From assembly GCF_001244735.1 (NCBI RefSeq), contig NZ_LN868937.1, forward strand, positions 2,411,153-2,471,972: DNA of 60,820 bases, given 5' to 3'. This DNA is from Bacillus andreraoultii (GTDB lineage Bacteria > Bacillota > Bacilli > Bacillales > Caldibacillaceae). Below, in pieces: positions 1 through 8,760 of this stretch. Both the position numbers and the translations under genes were made by a program. The notes beneath the pieces are model-generated. The model was not told the DNA's origin, made no database searches, and saw nothing but the letters and a program-made list of their open reading frames with translations. Every line of letters starts with the position of its first letter. Within the stretch, counting starts at the first letter, position 1.

Positions 1-46
1 AGTGCAAACTAAGTATTAATTATATATACAAAAGGAGAGATGTACA

Positions 47-226
47 ATGCGTAAAGCTTCAATTGGAAATGTAATCGAATTCAAAGACGGAATGAAAGGA
101 ATTGTTGAAAAAGTGAATGAAAACTCCGTCATTGTGAATCTAACATATATGAAGAATTTTCGAGATATGGATTTAGATGAAAGAACCGTTGTTAATCATA
201 AAAATTATACAATAATTGAAGATTAA
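47..226 (+). CDS. ykvS: YkvS-like DUF2187 small protein
   Basis: This short reading frame of 59 residues begins MRKASIGNVIEFKDG and ends YTIIED. It has an alternating charged and beta-strand character with no membrane segment or signal peptide. The start follows a good ribosome binding site (GGAGAG at about 33-38). The composition and the opening 'GNVIEFKDGMKGIVEKV' resemble the DUF2187/YkvS family of Bacillus, whose function is unknown. Gene ykvS lies near ykvI and clpE in B. subtilis, and those genes follow here. The assignment is by recognition of family pattern plus neighbourhood. Confidence 0.75.
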   Translation: MRKASIGNVIEFKDGMKGIVEKVNENSVIVNLTYMKNFRDMDLDERTVVNHKNYTIIED

Positions 227-463
227 TTGTCATATTAAAATCTCTCTAATTCTTACTATTAGTACCCATCCCCCCACATGAACTCCTGTAGTAATATGTA
301 AGCTATTTTTGTTCACGGAGATGTAAACGGTTACTTTCCGTTTTATCTCCCTCCCTCTGTACTCATCTACATATTTTTCAACTACTATATTCGTATATTC
401 ATTTTTGCCTCTTTCAGAATTTATGTTAAAATATACATATGTTTGAAAGGAGTACAGTAATAG

Positions 464-1078
464 ATGAAAAAAACGTTCATTGAATGGAAATTTTTATTGG
501 GACTTGTCATAGCCCATATATTAATTTTCTTCGCCTTCAATCAGACGAAAGTTTTTTGGTATATTTTAACAGGATCGATGTTGTTTTTAATCGCTTACTC
601 TATTCTAAATGAAGATATGGAAGATCGATTGTCAGTTGGACGATATTTACTATACGGTATCCTCTCAGGTGCAATAGTTTATGGATTATTTTGGTTAGGC
701 GATACGTTCATAAGATGGATACATCTATCTTATTTTGAAAGACAAGTAACTTCCTTATATAAGCTTTATTCACCATCAGCAATTTGGCATTTTATTGTGT
801 TAGTTCTCATTTTAGTACCCGGAGAAGAGTTCTTCTGGAGAGGTTTTATTTTAAAGCGATTATTAGCTAATAATGCAATTTGGCCAAGTATTATCGTTTC
901 TGCATTATTATATGCAATCGTTCAGTTATACTCCGGTTTTGTCGTCTTATTTTTTGCAGCTTTCATTGGAGGAATCATCTGGGGATATCTTTATGCATGG
1001 AAAAGAAGTTTACCGCTTGTCGTTATTTCTCATTTAACCTTTGATTTATTATTATTCGTATTCCTTCCACTTAGATAA
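464..1078 (+). CDS. CPBP family intramembrane metalloprotease
   Basis: A polytopic membrane protein of 204 residues with about six hydrophobic segments. It carries the CPBP (Abi) signature: a Glu-Glu-x-x-x-Arg motif in 'PGEEFFWRGF' at about residues 120-129 and a second conserved His in 'ISHLTFDLL' near residue 190. CPBP proteins are membrane-embedded proteases or protease-like proteins, related to the CAAX prenyl endopeptidase and to bacteriocin self-immunity proteins. The substrate here cannot be told. The start has a ribosome binding site (GAAAGGAG) 8-10 bases upstream. The gene stands alone and is followed directly by a copy of the dispersed structured element described at 1081. Confidence 0.85.
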   Translation: MKKTFIEWKFLLGLVIAHILIFFAFNQTKVFWYILTGSMLFLIAYSILNEDMEDRLSVGRYLLYGILSGAIVYGLFWLGDTFIRWIHLSYFERQVTSLYKLYSPSAIWHFIVLVLILVPGEEFFWRGFILKRLLANNAIWPSIIVSALLYAIVQLYSGFVVLFFAAFIGGIIWGYLYAWKRSLPLVVISHLTFDLLLFVFLPLR

Positions 1079-1080
1079 AG

Positions 1081-1240
1081 AAAACTCAGGGTCTCAAGCC
1101 TTTAGGCAACCAAAGAGTCTAGAGTTCGCTTGATAAGAAAGAGAGTTTTTCGGTTTTGATGCAACGCTCGAAGCCTTTCTTGTGCGCTAATGCGTATAGA
1201 AAAGAAGAAATTGAAGATTTATACTTACCTATTAGCTAAA
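1081..1240. repeat. Dispersed structured element, copy 1 (long form)
   Basis: This intergenic element shares its two ends with the copies at 7443, 32271 and 51014. The 5' part holds a GCC-TTTA-GGC mini-hairpin followed by AACCAAAGAG. The middle insert contains 'GATGCAACGCT'. The 3' part is a degenerate long hairpin ending CTATTAGCTAAAA. It lies between the CPBP gene and the convergent ykvI gene and runs straight into a terminator. The orientation is as read on the + strand. I do not recognise it as a named RNA class. Confidence 0.6.
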
Positions 1241-1246
1241 AAAATG

Positions 1247-1297
1247 AAAAAGGTGTCCTTCATCCAAAATAATATTGGTTAGAAGGGCACCTTTTTT
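1247..1297. terminator. Bidirectional terminator between CPBP gene and ykvI
   Basis: The arms AAAAAGGTGtCCTTC and GAAGGgCACCTTTTTT form a long stem flanked by A and T runs on both sides, so it can end transcripts from either direction. It abuts the ykvI stop codon. Confidence 0.8.
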
Positions 1298-2311
1298 CTA
1301 CCGGACAAATAATAACAGTAGAAAAATAAGACTAATATAACCAAATAAAGGATATAAAACCGATAATAATGTTCCATAATCAATTTGACTAATAAAAAAT
1401 GCAATTGAAAGAATACCGATTCCAATAAACAATGAATGAATTGAAAGTTTCTTTTTCACAAATCGTTCTAATCCATATATATTTCCAATCACTGATGTAA
1501 ATATTTCACCATAAATAACAATAATAAATAGGAAGTGTAAATAATGAGCTAATTCATTCATCATAACTGCCATTGGAATTTGATAACTAGTAAGTAAAGG
1601 TAATTGAACAAGGGTTAAATGACTTGCGATTAATACAATTGTTAAAGCAAGTCCACCTAATACTCCCCCCATCTTTACCGTCCGTTCATCTCCAATCTCT
1701 ACAGCAGCAGGAACAATCACAGCTGTTGTTAGTGAAATATTAAAGGCTGCATAAGCAAAGCTATTAATTACAGCTCTCCATTGAAATTCGGTTCCCTCAA
1801 GTACATTTTTCCCAAAATCAGGTAATTGAAAAGAAAGATAGGCTAGCAGTAAACTAAAGCAAATTAATATGGGAACGACAAGCGTATTTACGAAAACGAG
1901 CCCCCTTGTCCCAACAATAAGTACAATTAACGCCAAAAAAATAGTAATGAGAATACCAGTCACTTTAGGTAACTGTAAATGTTCTTGAAATACACTTCCA
2001 GCTCCACTTAGCATGACCGAGGTCACGCCAATTAACATGACACACATAATGACATTAATAATAGGGGTGGCGTAAGAACCAAAAATATGTACATTTAATT
2101 GATGAAAACTTTTTGCATGTAAGCGGATTGATAGTATCATAATTTTTACACCAAAGCCGATAAAACAGAGACCTGAAATGATAATTCCCATTAGCCCCAT
2201 AAATCCGTATTGGGAAAAAAATTCAACAATTTCTTTTCCCGTTGCAAAACCAGCCCCAACAATTGTTCCAACATAGACAGAGGCTAATTGAAATGACTTT
2301 TTCCAATCCAA
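1298..2311 (-). CDS. ykvI: YkvI-like membrane transporter
   Basis: A very hydrophobic protein of about 337 residues with 10 or so membrane segments. The N-terminal 'VGAGFATGKEIVEFF' is typical of the YkvI family, which is related to the APC-superfamily amino-acid transporters. The substrate is not known. I choose the TTG start at 2311 because it follows a strong GGGAGGAGGG site 6 bases upstream; an upstream ATG would add 22 Pro/Lys-rich residues that span this site. The gene is divergent from clpE and neighbours it as in B. subtilis. It ends in a shared bidirectional terminator. Confidence 0.8.
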   Translation of the reverse strand: MDWKKSFQLASVYVGTIVGAGFATGKEIVEFFSQYGFMGLMGIIISGLCFIGFGVKIMILSIRLHAKSFHQLNVHIFGSYATPIINVIMCVMLIGVTSVMLSGAGSVFQEHLQLPKVTGILITIFLALIVLIVGTRGLVFVNTLVVPILICFSLLLAYLSFQLPDFGKNVLEGTEFQWRAVINSFAYAAFNISLTTAVIVPAAVEIGDERTVKMGGVLGGLALTIVLIASHLTLVQLPLLTSYQIPMAVMMNELAHYLHFLFIIVIYGEIFTSVIGNIYGLERFVKKKLSIHSLFIGIGILSIAFFISQIDYGTLLSVLYPLFGYISLIFLLLLFVR

Positions 2312-2407
2312 TATACTCCCTCCTCCCTTCATCTTATGCAAGGGTGGACAAGGAAAGAACGGTGGAACCTTTTTCAAAATTTGTTAAAGATTTTTTGATC
2401 AAAATAC

Positions 2408-2436
2408 TTGAAAGTCAAAGAAGGTCAAACTATAAT
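2408..2436 (+). promoter_or_regulatory. clpE sigma-A promoter
   Basis: TTGAAA at 2408-2413 and TATAAT at 2431-2436 are separated by 17 bases, which is close to the vegetative consensus. The promoter is interleaved with two CtsR operators, so repressor binding would block polymerase. Confidence 0.8.
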
Positions 2437-2469
2437 AAAGTCAGAAGGTCAAAGATAGTCAAGGTCAAA
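2413..2469 (+). promoter_or_regulatory. Two CtsR operators
   Basis: The CtsR heptad repeat (A/G)GTCAAA-NNN-(A/G)GTCAAA is seen exactly at 2413-2429 (AGTCAAA-GAA-GGTCAAA). It occurs again at 2447-2463 (GGTCAAA-GAT-AGTCAAG), with one more overlapping GGTCAAA at 2463-2469. One site overlaps the promoter spacer and the other lies just downstream of the -10 box. In Bacillus, ClpE is among the most tightly CtsR-repressed genes, and multiple operators fit that. Confidence 0.9.
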
Positions 2470-2516
2470 TAAAAAGACAATTGTTCAAACCTTATCACTT
2501 GAAGGAGGTTTTATAT

Positions 2517-4661
2517 ATGTTATGTCAAAAATGTCATAAAAACGAAGCCAACATTCATTTACAAATGTACATTAATGGACAACAAACCGAATATGCATTA
2601 TGTCAAACCTGTTATAAAGAAGAACAAGAAAAATTTGGAAACTCATTGAAGAACTTTATGGGGAATACAAACCCACTTTATGAAATGTTTGGTGGTGCCT
2701 CTCCATTCGATAATATCTTCAATAATCAAAACGGAGTAAAAACACAAACAGTCCAAAGTTCTGGAGGTCGTGGAGGCTTTCTAGATCAATATGGTAAAAA
2801 CTTAACAATAGAAGCACAAAATGGAAAAATTGATCCAGTAATTGGTCGAGATGATGAAATAAAGAAAGTCATTGAAATATTGAACCGTCGGAATAAAAAT
2901 AATCCTGTGTTGATTGGTGAGCCTGGGGTTGGTAAGACTGCTGTTGTCGAAGGATTAGCTCTTAAAATCTCGACAGGTGATGTTCCAATGAAATTAAAAG
3001 GAAAACAAGTTTATTTGTTAGATGTAGCTTCACTTGTGGCAAACACGGGTATTCGCGGTCAATTTGAAGAAAGAATGAAACAATTAATCGCTGAATTGCA
3101 ACAACGGACAGATGTTATCCTCTTCATTGATGAGATTCATTTAATTGTTGGGGCTGGTTCTGCGGAAGGTTCAATGGACGCCGGGAACATTTTAAAACCA
3201 GCACTTGCTCGTGGTGAATTTCAATTAATTGGCGCGACAACATTGAAAGAATATCGCCAAATAGAAAAAGACGCTGCCCTTGAACGAAGATTCCAACCTG
3301 TTCAAGTTCATGAACCAACAGTCGACGAAGCTACAACAATTTTGATGGGTCTAAGAGCGAAATATGAAGAGTATCATCAAGTAAAATTTACAGATGAAGC
3401 AGTTCGCGCTTGTGTAACACTTTCACACCGATACATTCAAGACCGTTACTTACCTGATAAAGCAATTGATTTGTTAGATGAAGCTGGTTCTAAAATGAAT
3501 CTAGCATCAAAAACACTAACTCCAGCATATATTGAAAAACGATTAAGTCAAATTGCTGAAGAAAAAAGAAAAGCTCTACAAGCTGAAAACTATGAACTCG
3601 CTGCAAAACTTCGCGATGAAGAACAAACATTGGAAAAAGAACGCGGAGTAGTAAAAGAAGCAACGACACCAATCGTAAATGTTGATTTAATTCAACAAAT
3701 TGTAGAAGAGAAGACTGGCATTCCCGTTGGCAAAATCCAAGCAGATGAACAACTAAGGTTAAAAAACATCGCGGACACCTTAAATTCGAAAGTTATCGGG
3801 CAAAACGAAGCTGTACAACAAGTTGCAAAAGCAATTCGTCGAAGTCGTGCCGGTTTAAAAGCAAAAAACCGTCCAATTGGCTCCTTCTTATTCGTAGGTC
3901 CAACTGGTGTCGGAAAAACAGAGCTTGCAAAAACACTTGCTGAAGAGTTATTTGGTACACGAGATGCAATGATTCGACTCGACATGAGTGAGTACATGGA
4001 AAAACATAGTGTTTCAAAATTAATTGGTTCACCCCCAGGATATGTAGGTCATGAAGAAGCTGGGCAATTAACAGAAAAAGTACGTAGAAATCCGTATAGC
4101 TTAATTTTATTGGATGAAGTCGAAAAAGCTCACCCTGATGTTTTACACATGTTCTTACAAATTTTAGATGATGGCCGTTTAACTGACAGTCAAGGAAGAA
4201 CCGTCAGCTTTAAAGACACCGTTATTATCATGACAAGTAATGCAGGACAACATATAAAAGATATTCGTGTCGGTTTCGGTGCATCAGATGAAGCTGATGA
4301 ATCATCAGTACTCGACCAATTACGAAATTACTTTAAACCAGAGTTTCTTAATCGTTTTGACAGCATCGTTCAATTTAAATCACTAGAAAAAGAACATTTA
4401 ATGCATATTGTTGATCTAATGCTGAAAGAAGTAAATGATCAATTACGTGACGAAAATAAAACAATTCATGTAGACTCTGCTGTTAAGGAAAAACTAGTTG
4501 ACTTAGGCTATAATCCAGCGTTCGGTGCCAGACCTTTACGTCGAACAATTCAAGAACAGTTAGAAGATAAAATCGCCGACTATGTATTAGACCATCCAGA
4601 TGTAGAAAAACTACAAGCAAGATTGGTAAACGGCGAAATTCATGTAATTGAAGCAGAGTAA
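2517..4661 (+). CDS. clpE: ATP-dependent Clp protease ATPase ClpE
   Basis: A Hsp100 unfoldase of 714 residues that feeds substrates to ClpP during heat and protein-misfolding stress. An N-terminal zinc finger has cysteines 3, 6, 29 and 32. Next come the first AAA+ module (Walker A GEPGVGKT near residue 134, Walker B 'LFIDEIH'), a UVR coiled-coil segment at about 342-378, and the second AAA+ module (Walker A GPTGVGKT near 460, 'LLDEVEKAH'). A VGF loop ('IRVGFG') for ClpP docking is present. The start at 2517 sits 8 bases after GAAGGAGG; the in-frame upstream start at 2481 lacks such a site. The zinc finger and missing N-domain separate it from ClpC. Regulation is by CtsR. Confidence 0.97.
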   Translation: MLCQKCHKNEANIHLQMYINGQQTEYALCQTCYKEEQEKFGNSLKNFMGNTNPLYEMFGGASPFDNIFNNQNGVKTQTVQSSGGRGGFLDQYGKNLTIEAQNGKIDPVIGRDDEIKKVIEILNRRNKNNPVLIGEPGVGKTAVVEGLALKISTGDVPMKLKGKQVYLLDVASLVANTGIRGQFEERMKQLIAELQQRTDVILFIDEIHLIVGAGSAEGSMDAGNILKPALARGEFQLIGATTLKEYRQIEKDAALERRFQPVQVHEPTVDEATTILMGLRAKYEEYHQVKFTDEAVRACVTLSHRYIQDRYLPDKAIDLLDEAGSKMNLASKTLTPAYIEKRLSQIAEEKRKALQAENYELAAKLRDEEQTLEKERGVVKEATTPIVNVDLIQQIVEEKTGIPVGKIQADEQLRLKNIADTLNSKVIGQNEAVQQVAKAIRRSRAGLKAKNRPIGSFLFVGPTGVGKTELAKTLAEELFGTRDAMIRLDMSEYMEKHSVSKLIGSPPGYVGHEEAGQLTEKVRRNPYSLILLDEVEKAHPDVLHMFLQILDDGRLTDSQGRTVSFKDTVIIMTSNAGQHIKDIRVGFGASDEADESSVLDQLRNYFKPEFLNRFDSIVQFKSLEKEHLMHIVDLMLKEVNDQLRDENKTIHVDSAVKEKLVDLGYNPAFGARPLRRTIQEQLEDKIADYVLDHPDVEKLQARLVNGEIHVIEAE

Positions 4662-4694
4662 TATGATTCTAATCTAATAATCGGGTGAAGCATA

Positions 4695-4737
4695 GGGTAT
4701 CGGAAAGTTGTCGACATAACTTCTCGATACCCTTTTT
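4695..4737 (+). terminator. clpE terminator
   Basis: GGGTATCG pairs with TCGATACCC, closing a loop of about 20 bases, followed by TTTTTT. It lies 33 bases after the clpE stop. Confidence 0.8.
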
Positions 4738-4931
4738 TATGGTAAGAATGGTGAGGCAACATATATATAATTACGTTTCACTAGATTTATGTTGCAGATT
4801 AACTGCTTTACTATTTTAAATTATTATAGTATCTATTATGAGTAATTGCTAATCAAGGCGGGATCATGTTTAAGAAAGCATTATGAATTCATTAACAATT
4901 ATATAACATGGACTTTTTAATTTTAATGGGG

Positions 4932-4956
4932 GGCGGGAGTATTTACCCGCCTTTTT
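4932..4956 (+). terminator. Stand-alone intrinsic terminator
   Basis: A six-pair all-GC stem (GGCGGG/CCCGCC) with an 8-base loop is followed by TTTTT. No gene or obvious promoter lies between the clpE terminator and this one, so it may end an unrecognised short transcript. Confidence 0.6.
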
Positions 4957-4980
4957 GCTGCTATCATCGCATTCTTCCTA

Positions 4981-5060
4981 TTTTTTTCCTTGAGAACCCT
5001 CATCTAGGAAATTTCTGCTTGTTTGCGTGTTCGTTTTGTCCTTGAGCGGTCCATCCCCCT
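4981..5060. repeat. Outlying copy of the 52-bp repeat (about 1.5 units)
   Basis: CCTTGAGAACCCTCATCTAG at 4988 and TTGTCCTTGAGCGG at 5036 are spaced by 52 bases, the same period as the array at 58792. The stem arms here are TTTCCT and AGGAAA, whereas the array has TGTCCT and AGGACA, so both arms have changed together. Confidence 0.7.
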
Positions 5061-5224
5061 TAATTTGGGCACCTACTTTGCCCCCAAGATCACTCGCCCG
5101 TTAATCCAACTGAAAAAATTGAAAGAGACATGATTTCTTATTAAAAAAGGCTATTTTATCAAAATTGTATGTTTGCGAAATCCCATGTTCTATCAGACAC
5201 CAAATTCTTAAAGCATTAGTTATT

Positions 5225-5252
5225 GAAAAAAAAAACATCCTATTACAGGATG
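5225..5252 (-). terminator. Terminator of the Spo0E-like gene
   Basis: On the minus strand CATCCT pairs with AGGATG around a 5-base loop and is followed by a run of T. It lies about 35 bases after the stop of the gene at 5286. Confidence 0.75.
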
Positions 5253-5285
5253 ATTTCGAAAAGTAAACAATTCATTTTAAAATTT

Positions 5286-5531
5286 TTAAGATACAGATAC
5301 AGTTGCAATGCTTGCTGCTTCATTATACATGAAACTATAGAAGGCTGGACACTCCCTTATTTTAGGCTTTCGAAAAAAACGTTGATATTTATTTAAAAGG
5401 TTATCTAGTTCTTGGCTTGATTTTAATGTCTTTTCACTCGTAAAGCCATATTCCTGTGCTATCTGGATCATTTGCTCACGTTTCTGTTTGATTAGTTCTT
5501 CCATCTCAAGTTTGTTCATTTCTGTATTCAC
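5286..5531 (-). CDS. Spo0E-like aspartyl-phosphate phosphatase
   Basis: A helical protein of 81 residues. It carries the family signature Ser-Gln-x-Leu-Asp ('SSQELDNLLNKYQ') around residues 39-51, preceded by a helix with 'KREQMIQIAQEYGFTS'. Spo0E-family proteins dephosphorylate Spo0A~P and delay entry into sporulation. The GTG start at 5531 follows GGGAGG by 8 bases. It lies next to and on the same strand as a PAS histidine kinase that may phosphorylate the same phosphorelay, so a kinase and an opposing phosphatase are paired. Near-consensus 0A-box-like TTTTGTCAAA sequences lie upstream (about 5645-5655). The ykv-spo0E neighbourhood in B. subtilis supports the family call. Confidence 0.85.
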   Translation of the reverse strand: MNTEMNKLEMEELIKQKREQMIQIAQEYGFTSEKTLKSSQELDNLLNKYQRFFRKPKIRECPAFYSFMYNEAASIATVSVS

Positions 5532-5721
5532 TTTTTAATCCTCCCACTTTATCCTCTCATCCAGTAAAAATAAACTCCTTAGTCATTTAACCAAAATTAC
5601 TACATAATGTAAAGGGAATCGTCAAAAGTAGACAAAATATTCACGTTTTGTCAAAAAGTCGCCATAATTTCAATGGCTGGAACATAAACGAAACGTTAGT
5701 CAAAGTACGAATAGCTATTTT

Positions 5722-7200
5722 TTATTCATCATCATTTACTGGTGTTTTTATTGGTAACAATATATGGAAGGTACTGCCTTTTCCAATTTCACTTTCAACT
5801 TCAATTTTTCCTCCATGTTGCTTTATGATTTTATAACTTACCATTAATCCAAGACCCGTTCCCCGCTCTTTTGTTGTATAAAAAGGTTCTCCAAGTCGTT
5901 TTAATTTTTCTTCTGGTATGCCCTCGCCTTGGTCTGTAATTGTTACTCGAATATTGTCATTATCAACAGTCATTGAAATTAAAATCTTACTTCCCTTTCC
6001 AGAAACTTCAATAGCATTTTTAACTATATTAATAAAGACTTGTTTAATTTGATTTGGTTCACAATAAAATAGAATATGTTCCTTTTTTAATTCAGTAATA
6101 ATTTCAATATTATCCATAATGGCCTGGGCGTGCAGTAAATCGATGGTTTCCTTCATGATCTTCACAATATTGGCATTTATATACTGTACCGCTTGTGGCT
6201 TAGCAAGTACGAGAAATTCATTTACAATTGATTCGATTCTTTCTAATTCAGCCATAATAATATTAAAATACATCGAATAGCCCGTAATTTCTCCGTGTAA
6301 CAACTGAATAAAACCTTTTAATGAAGTAAGAGGATTACGAATTTCATGAGCAATTCCAGCAGCCAACTCCCCAAGTACATTGAGCATCTCCGTTTTACGA
6401 AGCTGTTCTTCCATTTTCAATTTTTCTGTCACATTACGAAAGAGCGTTAAGTTTGTATCTGTTATAATATTTTTTTTTGAGTCCACTTCAACAATTTTCT
6501 TTCGTCCGTCAGGGTAAATAACTTCAAAAGTTGTGGCTTCAGTTTCATTCAGTAGCTCTTTTATACTCTGTAAAAGTGAGTATTCCTCATCATTATAATG
6601 AATCTTAAATTTATGCAGTTGATGCGTGTAATTTGTATCATTTGTTATTGAAAAAAGCGTTTTTGCCGCTTGGTTTAATTCAATAATGTTTATCGGTTCA
6701 CCCTCATCTTGTTCATTCATTTTCCACAACATCATTCCTTCTAATGAACCATCAAATATTTTGCGAAATTTACGCTCACTATCGATTAATTTTTGTTCCA
6801 TTTCCCTTTTTTCAGTAATATCACGTAATATCGACATATATAACCCATTATATACTTCTGAACTTGTGGACATTTCAAAAGTCTTAATTTGATTATTTCC
6901 TTTAAATCTTACCTCTCCAAAAAATCTCCCATTACTTTTAAGAATCTCCCAATAAGTTAAGTGTTCCTCGATATTTTCCTCAGGGATTAATGAGGACAAA
7001 TGCATACCAACAATTTGTTCTTTAGTCATTTGCAATAATTTACAAAACGCCGGATTTGCATGGACGATTGTACCATGTTTGTCGAAAGTTATTAAACCGT
7101 CAATAACTTGATTAAAAATATTTGAAAATAATTGTAAGTGCTCTAACTTACTTTCCATTTCACGATCCTTATAAGAGGACTCTTGACCCGGTATAAACAA
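5722..7200 (-). CDS. Soluble PAS-domain sporulation-type histidine kinase
   Basis: A histidine kinase of 492 residues without membrane segments. A PAS domain lies at about 20-130 ('HANPAFCKLLQMTKEQIVGM') with its PAC region, and a second PAS-like domain at about 140-260. HisKA follows with the phospho-acceptor in 'GIAHEIRNPLTS' near residue 287, then a HATPase_c domain with 'DQGEGIPEE' and 'GTGLGLMVSYKII'. The architecture matches the KinA/KinE type of sporulation kinase that feeds Spo0F. A TTG start at 7200 follows GGGGGAG. B. subtilis has kinE beside ykrP, as here. No cognate response regulator is adjacent, which fits an orphan phosphorelay kinase. The exact input signal is not visible. Confidence 0.85.
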   Translation of the reverse strand: MFIPGQESSYKDREMESKLEHLQLFSNIFNQVIDGLITFDKHGTIVHANPAFCKLLQMTKEQIVGMHLSSLIPEENIEEHLTYWEILKSNGRFFGEVRFKGNNQIKTFEMSTSSEVYNGLYMSILRDITEKREMEQKLIDSERKFRKIFDGSLEGMMLWKMNEQDEGEPINIIELNQAAKTLFSITNDTNYTHQLHKFKIHYNDEEYSLLQSIKELLNETEATTFEVIYPDGRKKIVEVDSKKNIITDTNLTLFRNVTEKLKMEEQLRKTEMLNVLGELAAGIAHEIRNPLTSLKGFIQLLHGEITGYSMYFNIIMAELERIESIVNEFLVLAKPQAVQYINANIVKIMKETIDLLHAQAIMDNIEIITELKKEHILFYCEPNQIKQVFINIVKNAIEVSGKGSKILISMTVDNDNIRVTITDQGEGIPEEKLKRLGEPFYTTKERGTGLGLMVSYKIIKQHGGKIEVESEIGKGSTFHILLPIKTPVNDDE

Positions 7201-7442
7201 ACTACTCCCCCCCTAATCAATAGGAAAATTCGACAAACATAGGCGAAACTCCTCTATTATTACCATTTTTACTGGAAATTTTCGATAATTAAGTTCTCCT
7301 TACAGGTAGAATAATTTTTCATTAAAAGTAATATACTCCCTATTTATCACATCTGATAAAGAATATATAATATATTATTGATAAATTCTTATAGGAGAAA
7401 AATAAATGGAGAGGAACTAACTTTTCTTGTTTTTTCCATATA

Positions 7443-7546
7443 GACAACTCGGGCGCCCGAGCCCACAGGCAACCAAGAGCCGTAGTTTTAGCTTAAGCGT
7501 ATAGGAAAGCAGAATTGGAAAATTTATACTTTCCGACTGGCTAAAC
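7443..7546. repeat. Dispersed structured element, copy 2 (short form)
   Basis: The short version of the element seen at 1081, 32271 and 51014. It begins with the perfect palindrome CTCGGGCGCCCGAG and the GCC-CACA-GGC mini-hairpin followed by AACCAAGAG. It ends with a GGAAAG...CTTTCC hairpin carrying a GGAA loop and 'GGCTAAA'. It sits directly upstream of the ribosome binding site of the acyltransferase at 7577, so it may lie in that gene's leader. Confidence 0.6.
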
Positions 7547-7576
7547 AAAGCTCTACTTAAATAGGAGGCTTTTTCA

Positions 7577-8599
7577 ATGGAAAAACAACGTGATTTTTAC
7601 TTTGATAATGGAAAATTCCTATTAATTTTTTTCGTTGTCTTTGGTCACTTAATTCGCTCATTTATTGCAGAACATGAATTACTATACGCTATTTACAAAA
7701 CCATTTATTCTTTTCATATGCCCGCCTTTATTTTAGTATCTGGACATTTTGCAAAGGGCTATTATGAAAAAGGTTATCTTTTAAAATTAATGAAGAAATT
7801 ACTTATTCCTTACTTCATTTTCCAAATCATTTATTCAGTCTATTATTACTTTTTACTCGATGAATCCCAGTTTTCAGTTAATATTTTTGACCCAGAATGG
7901 TCCTTATGGTTTTTAATAAGCTTGTTTTGTTGGCACCTATTATTGCCGTTATTTACAAAACTACATCCAGTCACTAGTTTTATTTTTTCAATTATAATCG
8001 GTGTTTTAATTGGTTACATTGACTCGATTGATACGTACTTAAGTTTATCGAGGACATTCGTATTTTTCCCATTTTTTCTCTTAGGTTACTTTTTGCAACG
8101 CGAACACTTTCAACATTTAAAAGCGAAAAAAACCATGATGTCCTCAACCATTATCATCTTAACAATTTTTATTTATTTTTATAGCTTTCCTACGATGGAC
8201 TTTGAATGGTTATTTGGATCAAATCCTTATAGTCAATTAGATAACAATTTTATGTTTTCATGGCTCCAAAGATTATTTATCTATGGGATTAGTTTTATCA
8301 TGGTATTCAGTTTTTGGGCACTCGTACCAAAGCAGAAATTTTTCTTTACAAAAATTGGTAAATACACATTATATATTTACTTATTACATGGTTTTGTCGT
8401 GAAATACTTTAGAGGCTCACGTTTTGAAACATGGATTGCTGAAAATCATTCATTATGGATTTTAGCGGTTCTCGCCCTTTGTTTAACTCTTTTACTATCA
8501 AGTAAATGTATACGTACGATAGCACAACCAATGATTGAGTTAAAAACTGTGTATTGGCAAAGGTTATTCAAGCAATTTAACCAACGATTATTTTCCTAA
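7577..8599 (+). CDS. ykrP: YkrP-like membrane acyltransferase
   Basis: An integral membrane protein of 340 residues with about 10 hydrophobic segments. The N-terminal 'RDFYFDNGKFLLIFFVVFGH' and 'YSFHMPAFILVSGHF' are typical of the acyltransferase-3 / fucose 4-O-acetylase-like family, whose catalytic His lies in the first membrane segment (the GH pair near residue 27). Members move acetyl groups across the membrane to cell-surface sugars; the acceptor here is not known. The ATG at 7577 follows AGGAGG by 8 bases. It is divergent from the kinase, as ykrP is beside kinE in B. subtilis. The leader contains repeat element copy 2. Confidence 0.8.
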   Translation: MEKQRDFYFDNGKFLLIFFVVFGHLIRSFIAEHELLYAIYKTIYSFHMPAFILVSGHFAKGYYEKGYLLKLMKKLLIPYFIFQIIYSVYYYFLLDESQFSVNIFDPEWSLWFLISLFCWHLLLPLFTKLHPVTSFIFSIIIGVLIGYIDSIDTYLSLSRTFVFFPFFLLGYFLQREHFQHLKAKKTMMSSTIIILTIFIYFYSFPTMDFEWLFGSNPYSQLDNNFMFSWLQRLFIYGISFIMVFSFWALVPKQKFFFTKIGKYTLYIYLLHGFVVKYFRGSRFETWIAENHSLWILAVLALCLTLLLSSKCIRTIAQPMIELKTVYWQRLFKQFNQRLFS

Positions 8600-8720
8600 A
8601 TGAACGGAGATGATTAGGCAACTTAAACATAAAAGCTGCCTTTTCCATTCAAAAGAGCATGTGTAAGATGATTTTCCTATAAATTCAGGGCCTCTTCTAA
8701 GTTCTTCATTAATCACTAGA

Positions 8721-8749
8721 AAGAGCCTAGCGAATTTAGCTAGACTCTT
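8721..8749. terminator. Shared terminator between ykrP and ktrD
   Basis: AAGAGcCTAGC and GCTAGaCTCTT form a near-perfect stem between two convergent genes. A T-rich tract follows on the + strand side. Confidence 0.7.
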
Positions 8750-8760
8750 ATTTTCTTATT

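Larger units (their letters stand above)
4738..5224. other. Gene-poor intergenic region with repeat units
   Basis: There is no convincing coding region in this stretch. It contains a GGCGGG/CCCGCC hairpin followed by T5 at 4932-4956, and two units of the 52-bp repeat described at 58792. The sequence around 5060-5220 shows nothing that I recognise. Confidence 0.6.
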
